Part shown: positions 9,547 through 18,534 of the stretch, one piece after another | How the letters are laid out: each line of letters opens with the position of its first letter | Position numbering within the stretch: position 1 is the first letter of the stretch | Assembly: GCA_041156125.1 (NCBI GenBank) | Contig: JBEVTI010000012.1 | Location: 1 to 64,000 of the forward strand | Source: Paraktedonobacter carboxidivorans | GTDB lineage: Bacteria; Chloroflexota; Ktedonobacteria; Ktedonobacterales; Ktedonobacteraceae | DNA: 64,000 nt | Direction: 5' to 3' | Translations under genes and position numbers: made by a program | Notes under the pieces: generated by a model | Databases searched by the model: none | Seen by the model: only the letters and a program-made list of their open reading frames with translations | Told to the model about the DNA's origin: nothing

Positions 9547-9854
9547 CTATATTAAAAACATGTAATTTAATGAAAGTGTCAATGATTCAGAAACGATATC
9601 TCCAATTCTCCAATTAAAATGATAGGCGAAACGGGTGAGAGTCGCTACCAGGACACCTCCCACTTCAATCGGGAGTACAAAAGCTTCTTTGGCGTTCCCC
9701 CGATGCGCGACGTACAACGCCTGCGAGAAGAAGCGCAGGATTCCGCTTCCCGATGAGAGATGAATGACGATATACAACTCTGGCCAGCCCGGCCAGATGA
9801 TGCCGAAAGAGCATCCATGCTTCTCTCCTCTGTCTATCTCCATCATAAGGTGAA
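9547..9854 (-). other. Unrecognised sequence, possible decayed gene
   Basis: One minus-strand frame is open from 9876 to 9547. Past the duplicated dehydrogenase start it encodes a sequence (ILRFFSQALYVAHRG, then EAFVLPIEVGGVLVATLTRF) that does not match a family I know and has no start codon of its own. It may be the remains of what replaced the lost part of the second dehydrogenase copy. Confidence 0.3.
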
Positions 9855-9898
9855 TCATCCACCCTAATAATCCCAAAACGTATCTCTTGCATACTCAC
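9855..9898 (-). pseudogene. Relic of a Gfo/Idh dehydrogenase gene start (copy B)
   Basis: The minus strand encodes MSMQEIRFGII with the same GTG start, then diverges into unrelated sequence. The intact gene at 6919 reads MSMQEIRFGIIGCG. Only about the first 11 codons of the second dehydrogenase copy survive. Confidence 0.85.
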
Positions 9899-10225
9899 AA
9901 AATGCTCCTTTTCCCAGGGACTTGAGAGCCTTATGCTGATGTAAATGCATGATCGTTGTTGATTAAATCTGACTAATTTGTAAGTGCAGGTAATTTTGGC
10001 CTACTTGTTAAGAGTCCTTGCACAATCAATCTCTCTGGATTGAGTGTAATGCTCGTGCTCTGGTTGCTGTTTTTGCCTGGTTTTTAGCCTTTCCATAGAT
10101 GCGCTGGAGTACATTTAATAGTCTCGCATCCCGCTCTAAAAGCTTGACAACTCTCTGAGAAAAGATTACAATCAAGCGCAATCAAGTTTACTCAAGTTAA
10201 ATCGCACCGCGTGATGAAACATTTC
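9899..10225. repeat. Copy B of the duplicated divergent regulatory region
   Basis: Diverged duplicate of 6920-7240. Here the right-hand gene (aldolase) is intact and the left-hand gene (dehydrogenase) is reduced to its first codons. Confidence 0.85.
10144..10200 (+). promoter_or_regulatory. Sigma-70 promoter and repeated-motif operator of the aldolase gene
   Basis: TTGACA at 10144-10149, a 17-base spacer and TACAAT at 10167-10172 form a strong promoter. Directly downstream, TCAAG occurs three times with CAATCAAG doubled between 10171 and 10195, a plausible operator. The equivalent site in copy A has TTGAAA as -35 and degenerate repeats, matching loss of the gene it served. Confidence 0.6.
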
Positions 10226-10259
10226 CTGGTACAAAGGTATTCTAAAAAGGAGTGAGGTT

Positions 10260-11096
10260 ATGTCTGTTACCGCGAGATTCAATCGTTTGTTTGGTCCTGA
10301 TCGTAAATGCTTTGACGTTGCTATCGATCATGGTTTTTTTAACGAAGGTTCTTTCCTGGTCGGCATTGAAAATATCAAGCAGACGATTGAAACGATTGTG
10401 GCCGCGAATCCAGATGCGATTCAACTCAGTGCAGGTCAGGCTCCGCTTTTACAAGGTGTCCCAGGGAAGCAAAAACCGGCGTTGGTATTACGCGCCGATG
10501 CCGCGAATATCTATGGGCGTGTCCTGCCACGTTTTCTCTTTTCTCAGTTGATTCATGATCCTATCGAGCAAGCGTTGGCATTGGATGCTGCCTGTGTCGT
10601 CGTGAATTTGCTACTTTTGCCTGAGCAGCCAGAACTCTATCATCAATGTATCCAAAATGTTTGTCAACTGAAACCTGTGTGTGAACGTTATGGGATGCCA
10701 TTGATGGTAGAGCCGTTAGTCATGCAAGCGAATGAGATCGCAGGAGGCTACATGGTAGATGGAAATAGTGAAAAAATCGTGCCTCTGGTCCGACAAGCGG
10801 TTGAGTTAGGAGCGGATATTATTAAAGCAGATCCTTGTGATCGCCTGGAGGAATACCCACGTATTATTGAGGCCGCCTCTGGGAAACCAGTTCTGCCACG
10901 TGGTGGAGGAAAAGTCTCAGATCGCGAGATCTTCGCGCGCACAGTTGCCATGATGCAAGCGGGAGCCTCTGGGATTGTCTATGGGCGCAATATTATTCAG
11001 CATCCCTCTCCGCGACAAGTGACACAGGCATTCATGGCTATTGTTCATGAATATGCGACTGTCGAGCAGGCGCTCGCTCTTCTCACAAAGGTGTAA
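10260..11096 (+). CDS. DhnA/FbaB-type class I aldolase family protein
   Basis: A 278-residue TIM-barrel aldolase of the DeoC/FbaB/LacD superfamily (class I, Schiff-base). Seen are FDVAIDHGFF at residues 18-27, PDAIQLSAGQAPLL near 50, GADIIKADPCD near 183 (lysine as likely Schiff-base residue) and GGGKVSDREIF near 218 (phosphate binding). GASGIVYGRNIIQHPSP closes the barrel. AAGGAGTGAGG precedes the ATG. It likely cleaves a phosphorylated sugar made by the neighbouring dehydrogenase and glycosidase pathway. The precise substrate is inferred only from context. Confidence 0.85.
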   Translation: MSVTARFNRLFGPDRKCFDVAIDHGFFNEGSFLVGIENIKQTIETIVAANPDAIQLSAGQAPLLQGVPGKQKPALVLRADAANIYGRVLPRFLFSQLIHDPIEQALALDAACVVVNLLLLPEQPELYHQCIQNVCQLKPVCERYGMPLMVEPLVMQANEIAGGYMVDGNSEKIVPLVRQAVELGADIIKADPCDRLEEYPRIIEAASGKPVLPRGGGKVSDREIFARTVAMMQAGASGIVYGRNIIQHPSPRQVTQAFMAIVHEYATVEQALALLTKV

Positions 11097-11497
11097 ATGG
11101 GAGTCTATCGAACGACCGGAAAGAGCGTGGCCTGACGAATGTGAACCCCTTTTGCCAGTCCCGGCGATTTTCTTCGCGAGTGTGGGACCGAGCACTCTTT
11201 GCAGAAGAAACATGTTTGTCTGGTTTACTTACCAGACACTTCTATAAAAAGCGGGCCGAGATAACGCCTCAGTAAAATAAAAGTGAAGCAGCGAAAACAG
11301 GTAGGGAATAAATAGATCCATTTTCTCGTTCGTTTACATCATAGCATCTCGATAAAATGCTTCTAGCAGAGACAGATCCTTCGTTTGAAGCCATTTCTGC
11401 TTTAGAATTGGTGGATCATTCCATTAAACGACCATCGTCTGCCCCATGGTTTTCTGTCCTTCTAAAAGACCGTTCTACAGACTGGAGATATTTTACT

Positions 11498-12160
11498 ATG
11501 GCAACCGAACACCATATCCTGAGCTTGCAACAACAGATTGAAAATTTCCAAAGTAAACGTAACATACCAGCACCAGTTAAAGAAGCGTTTGCCACAGGCA
11601 TCCAGGATCTCATTCAATCTGGTCTTGCTCATCAGAGTATTAAACAAGGCGACAAAGCTCCTGACTTTGTCTTACCAAACGTGAATGGCGAAAGCATACA
11701 ACTCTCCCAATTGCTTCTAAAAGGTCCCGTTGTCCTGATCTTTTACCGAGGTGGCTGGTGTCCTTATTGCAATCTTGCGCTGCGTTCGTATCAAGCAATC
11801 CTCTCTGAGATTCACCTGGCAGGTGCTACTCTGGTCGCCGTATCTCCTCAGACGCCGGACAATTCGCTCTCTGCTAGCGAGAAAATGGAGCTGAGCTTTC
11901 CCGTGTTGAGTGACAGCGGCAACACAGTCGCACGAGCATATGGACTGGTCTTCACAGTTTCGTCAGAAGTGCAAGCTGTACAGCAAAGAATAGGTCTGGA
12001 TCTCTCAAGGGTCAATGGGAGTGAGATGTGGGAGCTTCCCATGCCTGGAAGCTATGTGATCGCCCAGGACGGCACGATTGCTCTTGCTTTTATCGATCCC
12101 GATTATACCCATCGCCTGGAACCTGCTGCAATTCTCACTGCCCTTGACCAACTCACATAA
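11498..12160 (+). CDS. Peroxiredoxin-like (AhpC/TSA) protein
   Basis: The frame is open from 11357, but GGAG at 11484 supports the ATG at 11498, giving 220 residues. A helical N-terminal extension of ~65 residues precedes a thioredoxin-fold domain. GDKAPDFVLPNVNGE near 67 leads to the active site FYRGGWCPYCNLALRSY near 92-108, with two cysteines in C-P-Y-C spacing. This subgroup reduces peroxides with thiol donors. ELPMPGSYVIAQDGTIAL near 180 is the usual C-terminal element. No signal peptide, so cytoplasmic. Confidence 0.85.
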   Translation: MATEHHILSLQQQIENFQSKRNIPAPVKEAFATGIQDLIQSGLAHQSIKQGDKAPDFVLPNVNGESIQLSQLLLKGPVVLIFYRGGWCPYCNLALRSYQAILSEIHLAGATLVAVSPQTPDNSLSASEKMELSFPVLSDSGNTVARAYGLVFTVSSEVQAVQQRIGLDLSRVNGSEMWELPMPGSYVIAQDGTIALAFIDPDYTHRLEPAAILTALDQLT

Positions 12161-12299
12161 GTGACACACGCCTCAAAGAAGGAGTTGATGTTTTGCTACC
12201 TATCTGCGTGTTTGATTCAATGAAACGCTGCTTGATTTACGTGCTTTAAACCCACTGTTTGCGGAGACCTTTGGTCTTGCTGCCTCCTAAAGCAGCCAT

Positions 12300-13130
12300 A
12301 TGGGGAAAACAAGCATGAAGGATATGAGTGCATATATGAATCTTGATGAACAGACCCCTTTATTGAAACGCAAAGCCTACGACCAACCCTCGGTTTTTAC
12401 CGCCGAAAATCTCTTGCGTGAAGCTCGTCGCCAAAAAGGGTTGGCACAGGGACGTGTCCCTGCTTTATGCGTGTTGGACCCGGATGGAGATCTGCTTGAT
12501 TATTTGCGCGAACACAACCATACCCAGATTCACTCCACCTGGGCTTGCTATCATACGAGGCTCTACACCGTGGTCTGGGATGGATGGGAATTTGGTCTGA
12601 TTGGCCGTGTGGTAGGAGCGTCTTTTGCGGTGCTGATTGCCGAAGAACTATTCGCATCTGGCTGCCAGTTGCTTGTCAGTATTACGTCAGCAGGACAATT
12701 GCTTGAAGTCGATCACCCGCCATATGTCGTGCTGATTGAGCATGCCTTGCGTGATGAAGGTACCAGCTATCACTATTTGCCTCCCACCGCCTACAGTAGC
12801 TTGTCACCGGCTTTGCGCGCAATGATCCTGCAGCACTGGGATCAAACCCGGCTTCGACTTCACGCTGGCAGCAGTTGGACCACTGACGCCCCGTTTCGCG
12901 AAACAGAAGCTATGCTGGCCTGGGGACGCGAGCAGGGTCTGCTTGCTATTGAAATGGAAGCGGCGGCTCTTTATGCCCTCGCGGAGGCTAAACAGTATCC
13001 TATTCTCTGCTTTGCCTATGTCACTAATCAGATGGCGCAACACGAGGGCGATTTTGAAAAAGGAGCGGCAAATGGCAGCGAAAATGCGCTGACGATTATT
13101 CGCCAGGTGGCCTTGCTTGGTTTCCGCTAG
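12300..13130 (+). CDS. Nucleoside phosphorylase (PNP/UDP family)
   Basis: A 276-residue protein of the purine nucleoside/uridine phosphorylase superfamily. Matching blocks are WEFGLIGRVVGASFAVLIAEELFASGC near 95-120 (phosphate-binding and core helix), SITSAGQL near 125, and the signature EMEAAALYALAEA near 222-234, which binds the ribose. The N-terminal ~50 residues are longer than in classical UDP. An internal ATG at 12315 has GGGGA nine bases upstream and may be the true start. Expected role is salvage of nucleosides; base specificity cannot be read. Confidence 0.8.
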   Translation: MGKTSMKDMSAYMNLDEQTPLLKRKAYDQPSVFTAENLLREARRQKGLAQGRVPALCVLDPDGDLLDYLREHNHTQIHSTWACYHTRLYTVVWDGWEFGLIGRVVGASFAVLIAEELFASGCQLLVSITSAGQLLEVDHPPYVVLIEHALRDEGTSYHYLPPTAYSSLSPALRAMILQHWDQTRLRLHAGSSWTTDAPFRETEAMLAWGREQGLLAIEMEAAALYALAEAKQYPILCFAYVTNQMAQHEGDFEKGAANGSENALTIIRQVALLGFR

Positions 13131-13209
13131 CATAACGCGCGCCGAAGGAATGCGTTCGCTGACTTTGCAAACAGCTTGCTTAGAGGCAAGTGAGTGTTTA
13201 TCCTAATGC

Positions 13210-13638
13210 TCAGCCATTGGCTCGGTCTCCTGTTCGTTGATAGTAGATGCTTCCCAGAGCAACTCCATAGACCAGCAACGGGACAAAGGTTAAAAGGAAC
13301 CCGCCGAGATCGAGGAAGCCGTGATTTTTGAGCACTACTTCCAACAAAAACGGGATCAGCACCCAGAAGGCCACACCAGTGAGGAGACCGCAGAGCAGTG
13401 AGCGTCCAAGCCGTGTTGTGCCCTGACGCTGGGTCAGGCTAAACAGCGCTCCAAAGAGTGCGCCCAGCAAAAGCAAAATGCCCAGACCGATCCACTTGCC
13501 AGTGGTTGCATTATCCAGAGAGAGCCAGCGCGCCGGGGTGTGCAAGAGTCCCCCCGGACCTGCGTCAACAAAAAAGAGCACGCCGATCAAGGCCCCAGCC
13601 AGGAGCCCCGCGATGAGTCCATTGAAAAGTACTTTCAT
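13210..13638 (-). CDS. Small membrane protein of unknown function
   Basis: A 142-residue hydrophobic protein with about four membrane helices: residues ~4-25, ~50-68, ~78-100 and ~112-133, separated by short polar loops. A strong AGAGGAAAAAG site precedes the ATG. It is the last gene of an operon-like minus-strand run with DoxX (27 bases upstream) and a methyltransferase. I do not recognise the family. Confidence 0.7.
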   Translation of the reverse strand: MKVLFNGLIAGLLAGALIGVLFFVDAGPGGLLHTPARWLSLDNATTGKWIGLGILLLLGALFGALFSLTQRQGTTRLGRSLLCGLLTGVAFWVLIPFLLEVVLKNHGFLDLGGFLLTFVPLLVYGVALGSIYYQRTGDRANG

Positions 13639-13665
13639 CTTTTTCCTCTGAGCGTTTCTTCTGCG

Positions 13666-14229
13666 CTAGACAAACCAGCCGAGAAAGCGTCGCGCACGGC
13701 TGGTATCTGCGCTCGCACGCAGGTGCGGGGCGAGCCACTGATCAATGCCCAGGCGCCGTCCTGTAGGAAGCGCGATCAGGATAATGCCTAGCAACACCAG
13801 CATGCCATAGGTCCAGATCCATTCTCCTGGTGCGACTGCCAGACCCACATAGAGTTGCACAGCGAGCAGCGTTGCCAGCACTGCCCCTGCGCGGCTGAAC
13901 AGACCCAGCATCAGGCTAAGGGCCACCAGCAGTTCCGCGATCCAGACACTTGCACCGAGCACCAGGAAATGAGGCAAAAAGACCTGTTGCACAAAGGATG
14001 CATAACCAGGAAAAAAGGCATAGTGGCTTTCCTCAACCACATACTTGCGCAACCCCGCAAAGTCTGGAGGCATTTTCCAGAATAATTGTTGAAACCAGAG
14101 ATAACCAACAAACAGGCGCACCAATGCGAGTACGATCAGGCTGCGTTCGCTTAATATGATCCCTGGTGTCTGTTCGGCACTTATAGCCTCGGAACGCGAT
14201 CGTTTGAATGGAGATGACAAAACACTCAT
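13666..14229 (-). CDS. DoxX family membrane protein
   Basis: A 187-residue integral membrane protein. LALVRLFVGYLWFQQLFWKMP near 32-55 is the DoxX/TQO-small-subunit entry helix. Three further helices follow, including ELLVALSLMLGLFSRAGAVLATLLA near 117-140. DoxX-like proteins associate with quinone-linked or redox membrane complexes, but most homologues are uncharacterised. It lies between the methyltransferase and a small membrane protein, all on the minus strand with short gaps. Confidence 0.75.
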   Translation of the reverse strand: MSVLSSPFKRSRSEAISAEQTPGIILSERSLIVLALVRLFVGYLWFQQLFWKMPPDFAGLRKYVVEESHYAFFPGYASFVQQVFLPHFLVLGASVWIAELLVALSLMLGLFSRAGAVLATLLAVQLYVGLAVAPGEWIWTYGMLVLLGIILIALPTGRRLGIDQWLAPHLRASADTSRARRFLGWFV

Positions 14230-14269
14230 CCTTCTTTTCTCTTTCTGCCTTGCTGAAAATAAACAGGTT

Positions 14270-15142
14270 CTACCTGCTTACCTTTCCCCAGGCGGTCAGC
14301 AGACCCCCTGTAGCTGTGAAGTCTGGCTGCAGGGTCTCACTGAGCATCTGTTGGTAGATCTGCTCATAATCATCGGGCATCTGCATCCACTTCTGCAAGA
14401 AGGGTGTAATTGTCCGAAAGAGGAGATGCACATCCTTAATAAAATGTTCTCCTGCGGGAGTTCCAGCCTGATAGTACGAGATCGAGGCTCGCGTTTGCAC
14501 TTCAGAGAGACCGGACTGCTGTAACATGTGGGTCAGCTTGCTTGTCAGCCCATCACTGCTCTCTGTAAAGAGATGGCCTGCTTTGAAGGAGGCTTGCAGG
14601 AACAACTCAAAGAGGTGCGTGAGGGCGGGGCTGCTACTGACGGGTATCCACTCGGGCTCGGTGATGCGAACGATGCCCTTTGGGCGGGCCACCCGCTGGT
14701 ACTCTTGCAGGAGTTTGGTCCACTCCCAGGTTCGCATCCAGCCTGCTGCCAGGCGATGATTGACCAGATCGAAGAAACCCTTGGGGAATTCGAGCATCCG
14801 TAGCGCATCTGCGACGTGAAATTCCACCCGGTTACTGACTGTAGCGGCTACAGCCTGCGCGCGAGCATACTGGATATAGGTGAGGCTCGCGTCCACGCCG
14901 ATGAGCAAGGTACAGGTCGGTATGGTTTTTGCTAGCTCAATTAACCAGCTCCCTGTGCCGCAACCGATATCGAGCACACGAAGGATTGCGGTCGGATCAG
15001 GCTGCTCTGGCAAGACCCCTCCCATGGCCGTGGTTAGCATGTGATCCTGGATGCGTAAGCGGTCTAGTTCTTCTTGATTGGAGCGATCTTCGACAAAATA
15101 TGTACTGGGCTGCTCTTTTTTCGGTTCTGGTGGCAGAGGCAT
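14270..15142 (-). CDS. Class I SAM-dependent methyltransferase
   Basis: A 290-residue methyltransferase; the ATG at 15142 has AAGGAG correctly spaced, whereas the frame stays open to 15235. SAM-binding motif I is RVLDIGCGTGSWLIELA near residue 58-74. The motif II acidic residue is in LLIGVDASLTYIQYAR near 85, and ADALRMLEFPKGFFDLVNHRL near 113 gives motifs III-IV. WIPVSSSPALTHLF and later helices are typical of small-molecule methyltransferases. Substrate unknown. It opens the operon continuing to DoxX. Paired 11-base direct repeats (AGTAATTTTTA at 15399 and 15419) lie in its upstream region. Confidence 0.85.
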   Translation of the reverse strand: MPLPPEPKKEQPSTYFVEDRSNQEELDRLRIQDHMLTTAMGGVLPEQPDPTAILRVLDIGCGTGSWLIELAKTIPTCTLLIGVDASLTYIQYARAQAVAATVSNRVEFHVADALRMLEFPKGFFDLVNHRLAAGWMRTWEWTKLLQEYQRVARPKGIVRITEPEWIPVSSSPALTHLFELFLQASFKAGHLFTESSDGLTSKLTHMLQQSGLSEVQTRASISYYQAGTPAGEHFIKDVHLLFRTITPFLQKWMQMPDDYEQIYQQMLSETLQPDFTATGGLLTAWGKVSR

Positions 15143-15514
15143 AATGGTGGTCTCCTTCTTGATTGCCTGGCGTGAGAGAAATGCTTGCATCACCAACGCT
15201 GGCATGGTGGCTTCCCTTAGTATACCTGGGTACAATGAGCTTGTCGAGGGCTATTTACTTCTCAGCCAGAGGCCCGATCTCCCAATGGTCTGGCTCTCGG
15301 ACCAGGGCTTGTTCAGCGCATTGGGATTATCGCTGGCTGGCTCTAGATCTCGCTACTCGCAAGCGCGTTCTTGCGCAAAGGGTGCGCGCTGGAAGATTAG
15401 TAATTTTTACTGTTGGCAAGTAATTTTTATAGAGTGCAAAAATATTAGCGCGGCTTTGTCAAGGGTTTTGCATGCCGAAGTGGCTCAAGCTGCACCAGAC
15501 TCTCAGCGGTTGCG

Positions 15515-15688
15515 CTAATAGAGTCTTCGTTCTATATTGCGGTCATTCAGATTAGACCAGTCTTCCTCAGAAAAGGGGCGATCCATGGGTTTGAGGCCGT
15601 AACCAATCGCAGCGAAAGAAGAGGTCATCACGACACGCTTGACGCCCGCGTCCCGCGCTACCCGCAGTACACGTAGCGCTCTTCCATG
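15515..15688 (-). pseudogene. NAD(P)-dependent epimerase/dehydratase (extended SDR) fragment
   Basis: The minus strand encodes RALRVLRVARDAGVKRVVMT, SSFAAIGYG, then FSEEDWSNLND before a stop. This is the central part of dihydroflavonol-reductase-like extended SDRs (the S-S-x-A-A block contains the catalytic serine). There is no Rossmann glycine motif upstream and no Y-x-x-x-K downstream, so only ~55 residues of the original ~330 remain. Confidence 0.85.
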
Positions 15689-15765
15689 CAAACAGGAAGA
15701 AATACATTACGATTCTAGCATAGAAGTGCGCTAACCTTGTTTCCCGTTCTATTGATACTCAAGAG

Positions 15766-15828
15766 CCAATACCACAATGGCATAACCCACTACCTTAGCA
15801 CTAGTGAACTGTGCCATTGTGGTATTGG
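15766..15828 (-). terminator. 17-bp hairpin downstream of the repeat-protein gene
   Basis: Arms 15766-15782 and 15812-15828 are exact complements with a 29-base loop. It lies 65 bases beyond the stop codon of the minus-strand gene. Confidence 0.65.
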
Positions 15829-15892
15829 ACAATTCAGGATTTTCTCGGAAAATTCGCGGAGATGCGCTACGCTCCAGGGGCACGCGAGAGTG

Positions 15893-16732
15893 CTACACCT
15901 TGCTCCAGGTGCCGCAGTTCTTGCTCTGGAAGCCTTTATCCGACCCGGAGATTGTCACAATCGCGGGCGAATCCGTATTATTATTCGAGGCGATATCATC
16001 GATGCCTCCACTAAAGCCCTTGAGTCGCGCATAGTAGCAGCCAGTCTGCGCCTGACTCTTATAAGTGCCCGGCGTGATATCGGTACCAACAAAATATGTC
16101 CCGTCCTGGAATGTAGTCTTGCTAGCGGTGATCCTGGACAGATCTCTGGTCCAGGTGCCACAACTAGTGGATTGGAACCCTTTGTCGCTGCTCGCAATTG
16201 TGACAATCGCGGGATCATCCGTATTGTCGTTTGCCAGTATATCACCAATGTTACCGCTGAATCCTTTGAGCCTGGCGTAGTAACATCCCGGCGAGCCTTC
16301 CCTGGTGCGATACGTTCCCGACTTGATATCGCTTCCCACACGCCAGGTGCCATTGCCAAAGGTAGCGAAGCTCGGCTTCGGCGTTGGCTGGCTCGCGGTG
16401 CTGACAGTGGTCGCGGCCAGGCTTGCCTGAGTGCTGGCCTGCGTGGCGGTAACCTATGTGGTACCACTGCTGTCATTCCTGGCGCCGTTGGCGATCGCGC
16501 TGATCACAATCAAGGCAATAACGATTCCAATGACTATGGCAACCACGCGCCCGGCGCGCCGACGGCGTATTGGAGGCAGTGGCTGTGGTGGTGTGGCCTG
16601 CCAGGGCTGCTGCCCCTGCGCTGGTGGGTACGGCTGTGGTGGCATAGTCTGCCAGGATTGCTGATTAGGGGTCTGTGGTAGGTACGGTGGTTGCTGGGCT
16701 GGTTGACCGGATCGGTCTGGTGGATAGTACAT
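15893..16732 (-). pseudogene. Membrane-anchored repeat protein split by one in-frame TAG
   Basis: Two open stretches (16732-16457 and 16453-15893) lie in the same frame, separated only by a TAG at 16454-16456; together they would give 279 residues. The first part is a Pro/Gln-rich cytoplasmic tail, a stop-transfer RRRRAGR, and one membrane helix (VVAIVIGIVIALIVISAIA). After the TAG comes a Thr/Ser/Gln-rich linker (TATQASTQASLAATT). Two tandem ~65-residue repeats follow, each with GTY, GCYYARLKGFSG, DPAIVTI or DSPAIVTI, GFQS and CGTW, presumably extracellular with conserved cysteine pairs. A single CAG-to-TAG change would explain it. A sequencing error or readthrough is possible. Family not recognised. 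Confidence 0.7.
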
Positions 16733-16744
16733 ACTACTTCCTCA

Positions 16745-17201
16745 ATTTTTAAAAAAAAGATATTCAATCGAATAAGATATTCGTCATTTATTGTAACTTA
16801 ACTATGTAATAGATCGAATAACACCTCTGCGCGTCTATGGCTCTTTGGACTATGTGTGGAGATCAGGGTAAGCGGCGACAGCATTGGGAGAATAGTCCTA
16901 ATGCCTGGTACAATCGCATGGATTTGAACCTTAATCCAGTTCTTCCTACTTGGACCAGGCAGCCTGATTGGTCTCCAGGAGTGGACTTCTCTGAAGCCGA
17001 TCTGCACACCAGAGGAGCATTTCTACAATGGAACACTCATGCGTCGTGAGATGGTAGTGGCCACGTTGAGGCTGAGTGAGCAGATGGACTCAATTGTTGG
17101 TAGAGATTTCCTCCACTCGTCCCACTGGCTTGCACTAACTCGCCCTGGTGCATTCTTCTCGCAGATATAAGACCAGAGTCCTGCTTCAAAGAGTAGGGAA
17201 G
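16745..17201. other. Intergenic region with no supported gene
   Basis: About 450 bases. A plus-strand frame at 16837-17049 and minus-strand frames at 17023-17244 are open, but have no ribosome site and no family resemblance. The first ~80 bases are AT-rich and likely hold the promoter of the repeat-protein gene. Confidence 0.5.
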
Positions 17202-18254
17202 TCACGGTTTGCCTGGAGGAGGCGTAGGAGGCAGGGGCTGGCAAGATTCTCGAATAACGAGTCTGGTCGATAATTCAACCCGTTCGATCTCATCGAGGGG
17301 ATTGGCAATATATTTGCAAAGCAGATTGACGGCACTGCGCCCCATTTCTTCCAGCGGCTGGCGCACGGTAGAAAGCGGGGGATGCATATGAGCTGCCTGC
17401 GAAATATCATCAAAACCGATGATTGAGAGATCAGCGGGGATGCGCAAGCCGAGTTCGCGCGCGGCTTCCATGGCGCCAAAAGCCATGACATCATTTGAGA
17501 CAAAAAGGGCTGTAGGCGCATGTGGCAAACCGAGAAGCTGATAGGCACACTGGTAGCCCTGTGGTTGCAGGAAATTGCCCTCGCTCACAAGCTCAGGATC
17601 AAAAGCAATGTGATAATCTTCAAGCGCAGCTCGATAGCCAGCGAGGCGCTCGGATGCACATCCATACGCCATTTCTCCGGTGATAAAGCCAATGCGCTGG
17701 TGCCCTGTTTCAATTAGATATGCCGTCGCGTCATATCCCCCTTTTCTGTTTGTTGTGATAATTGAGGGAATATGTCGGTTATAGCCCTGATAATCGATGA
17801 GCACATAGGGAAATTTGCGTTGTTGCAACGTCTCCAGATAGGCCTTCTCGTTGCGAGGCACTATCAGAATAAGCCCATCGGCAAAGCCTTGCGTCATTGT
17901 CGCCACGTAAGCAGCTTCCCTGGTTTTCTGGCGATGTGTCGTGTACAGCATCAAGTTATAGCCATGGGCTTCTAGCGCCTCATCAATTCCCCGAAGAAGT
18001 TTATCCGTATAACCGGTATTGAGATGATCTACCAGTAGCCCAATGACGCGTGAGGAACCGCCAGCCAACCTGCGAGCATGAATGTTACCAACATACCCAA
18101 GCTGTTCCATGGTATACAGGACGCGTTCACGTGTTTTAGCACTGACATTGTTTTTATTATTGAGGACGCGGGAGACAGTGGAATGCGATACACCAGCTTT
18201 CTCCGCTACATCAAAAATGGTGATATCCTGGGCAAGATTAGTTTTGCGGTTCAT
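17202..18254 (-). CDS. LacI family transcriptional repressor, likely of the adjacent xylanase
   Basis: A 350-residue LacI/GalR regulator. Near the N-terminus ITIFDVAEKAGVSHSTVSRV is the helix-turn-helix, followed by the hinge helix (ARRLAGGSSRVIGLLVDHL). The periplasmic-binding-like effector domain has GFITGEMAYGCASERLAGYRA-type sequence near 190-210 and IIGFDDISQAAHMHPPLSTVRQPLEEMG near 290-317. The frame is open to 18338, but a TTGACA/TATTCA promoter at 18329-18358 overlaps that start, so the ATG at 18254 is preferred. It is divergent from the xylanase gene, whose start site carries a LacI-type palindrome. The effector is probably a xylo-oligosaccharide (inferred). Confidence 0.85.
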   Translation of the reverse strand: MNRKTNLAQDITIFDVAEKAGVSHSTVSRVLNNKNNVSAKTRERVLYTMEQLGYVGNIHARRLAGGSSRVIGLLVDHLNTGYTDKLLRGIDEALEAHGYNLMLYTTHRQKTREAAYVATMTQGFADGLILIVPRNEKAYLETLQQRKFPYVLIDYQGYNRHIPSIITTNRKGGYDATAYLIETGHQRIGFITGEMAYGCASERLAGYRAALEDYHIAFDPELVSEGNFLQPQGYQCAYQLLGLPHAPTALFVSNDVMAFGAMEAARELGLRIPADLSIIGFDDISQAAHMHPPLSTVRQPLEEMGRSAVNLLCKYIANPLDEIERVELSTRLVIRESCQPLPPTPPPGKP

Positions 18255-18328
18255 TCCTCTCTGGCTCAAATCCGTTTCCTTTTCAATCTCGCTCACAAGC
18301 CGCAAGCGCGTGCATAGCTCATGGTTAA

Positions 18329-18358
18329 TGAATACCATAGACTACTTCGCTATGTCAA
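18329..18358 (-). promoter_or_regulatory. Putative promoter of the lacI-type gene
   Basis: On the minus strand TTGACA (18353-18358) and TATTCA (18329-18334) are separated by 18 bases. Transcription from it would start near 18322, downstream of the longest possible start codon and ahead of the ATG at 18254. Confidence 0.5.
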
Positions 18359-18474
18359 GTTTTAGTGGCTGGGAGCGCTGGCAAAAAGATAGGCGGCGTA
18401 GAACTTGTCGAGTGGAAAGATCTGCATTGTAATATTTCCGAGCGTATTCTATACATGAAACAGACGTATAGGGC

Positions 18475-18534
18475 TTGACAGACACACAGAGAATCGGTTA
18501 TATCTGTATTAAGTTTATGAAAGCGCTATCATAA
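18475..18534 (+). promoter_or_regulatory. Xylanase promoter with overlapping LacI-type operator
   Basis: TTGACA at 18475-18480, a 17-base spacer and TTATAT at 18498-18503 form a sigma-70 promoter. Immediately downstream, 18515-18534 is a 20-bp palindrome centred on AGCGCT with 18 of 20 positions symmetric, the shape of LacI/GalR-family operators. Binding there would block transcription at its start. Confidence 0.75.

Noticed and set aside
16837..17049. 70-residue plus-strand frame in the gap before the lacI-type gene
   Set aside because: No ribosome site, no family resemblance, tryptophan-rich chance composition.
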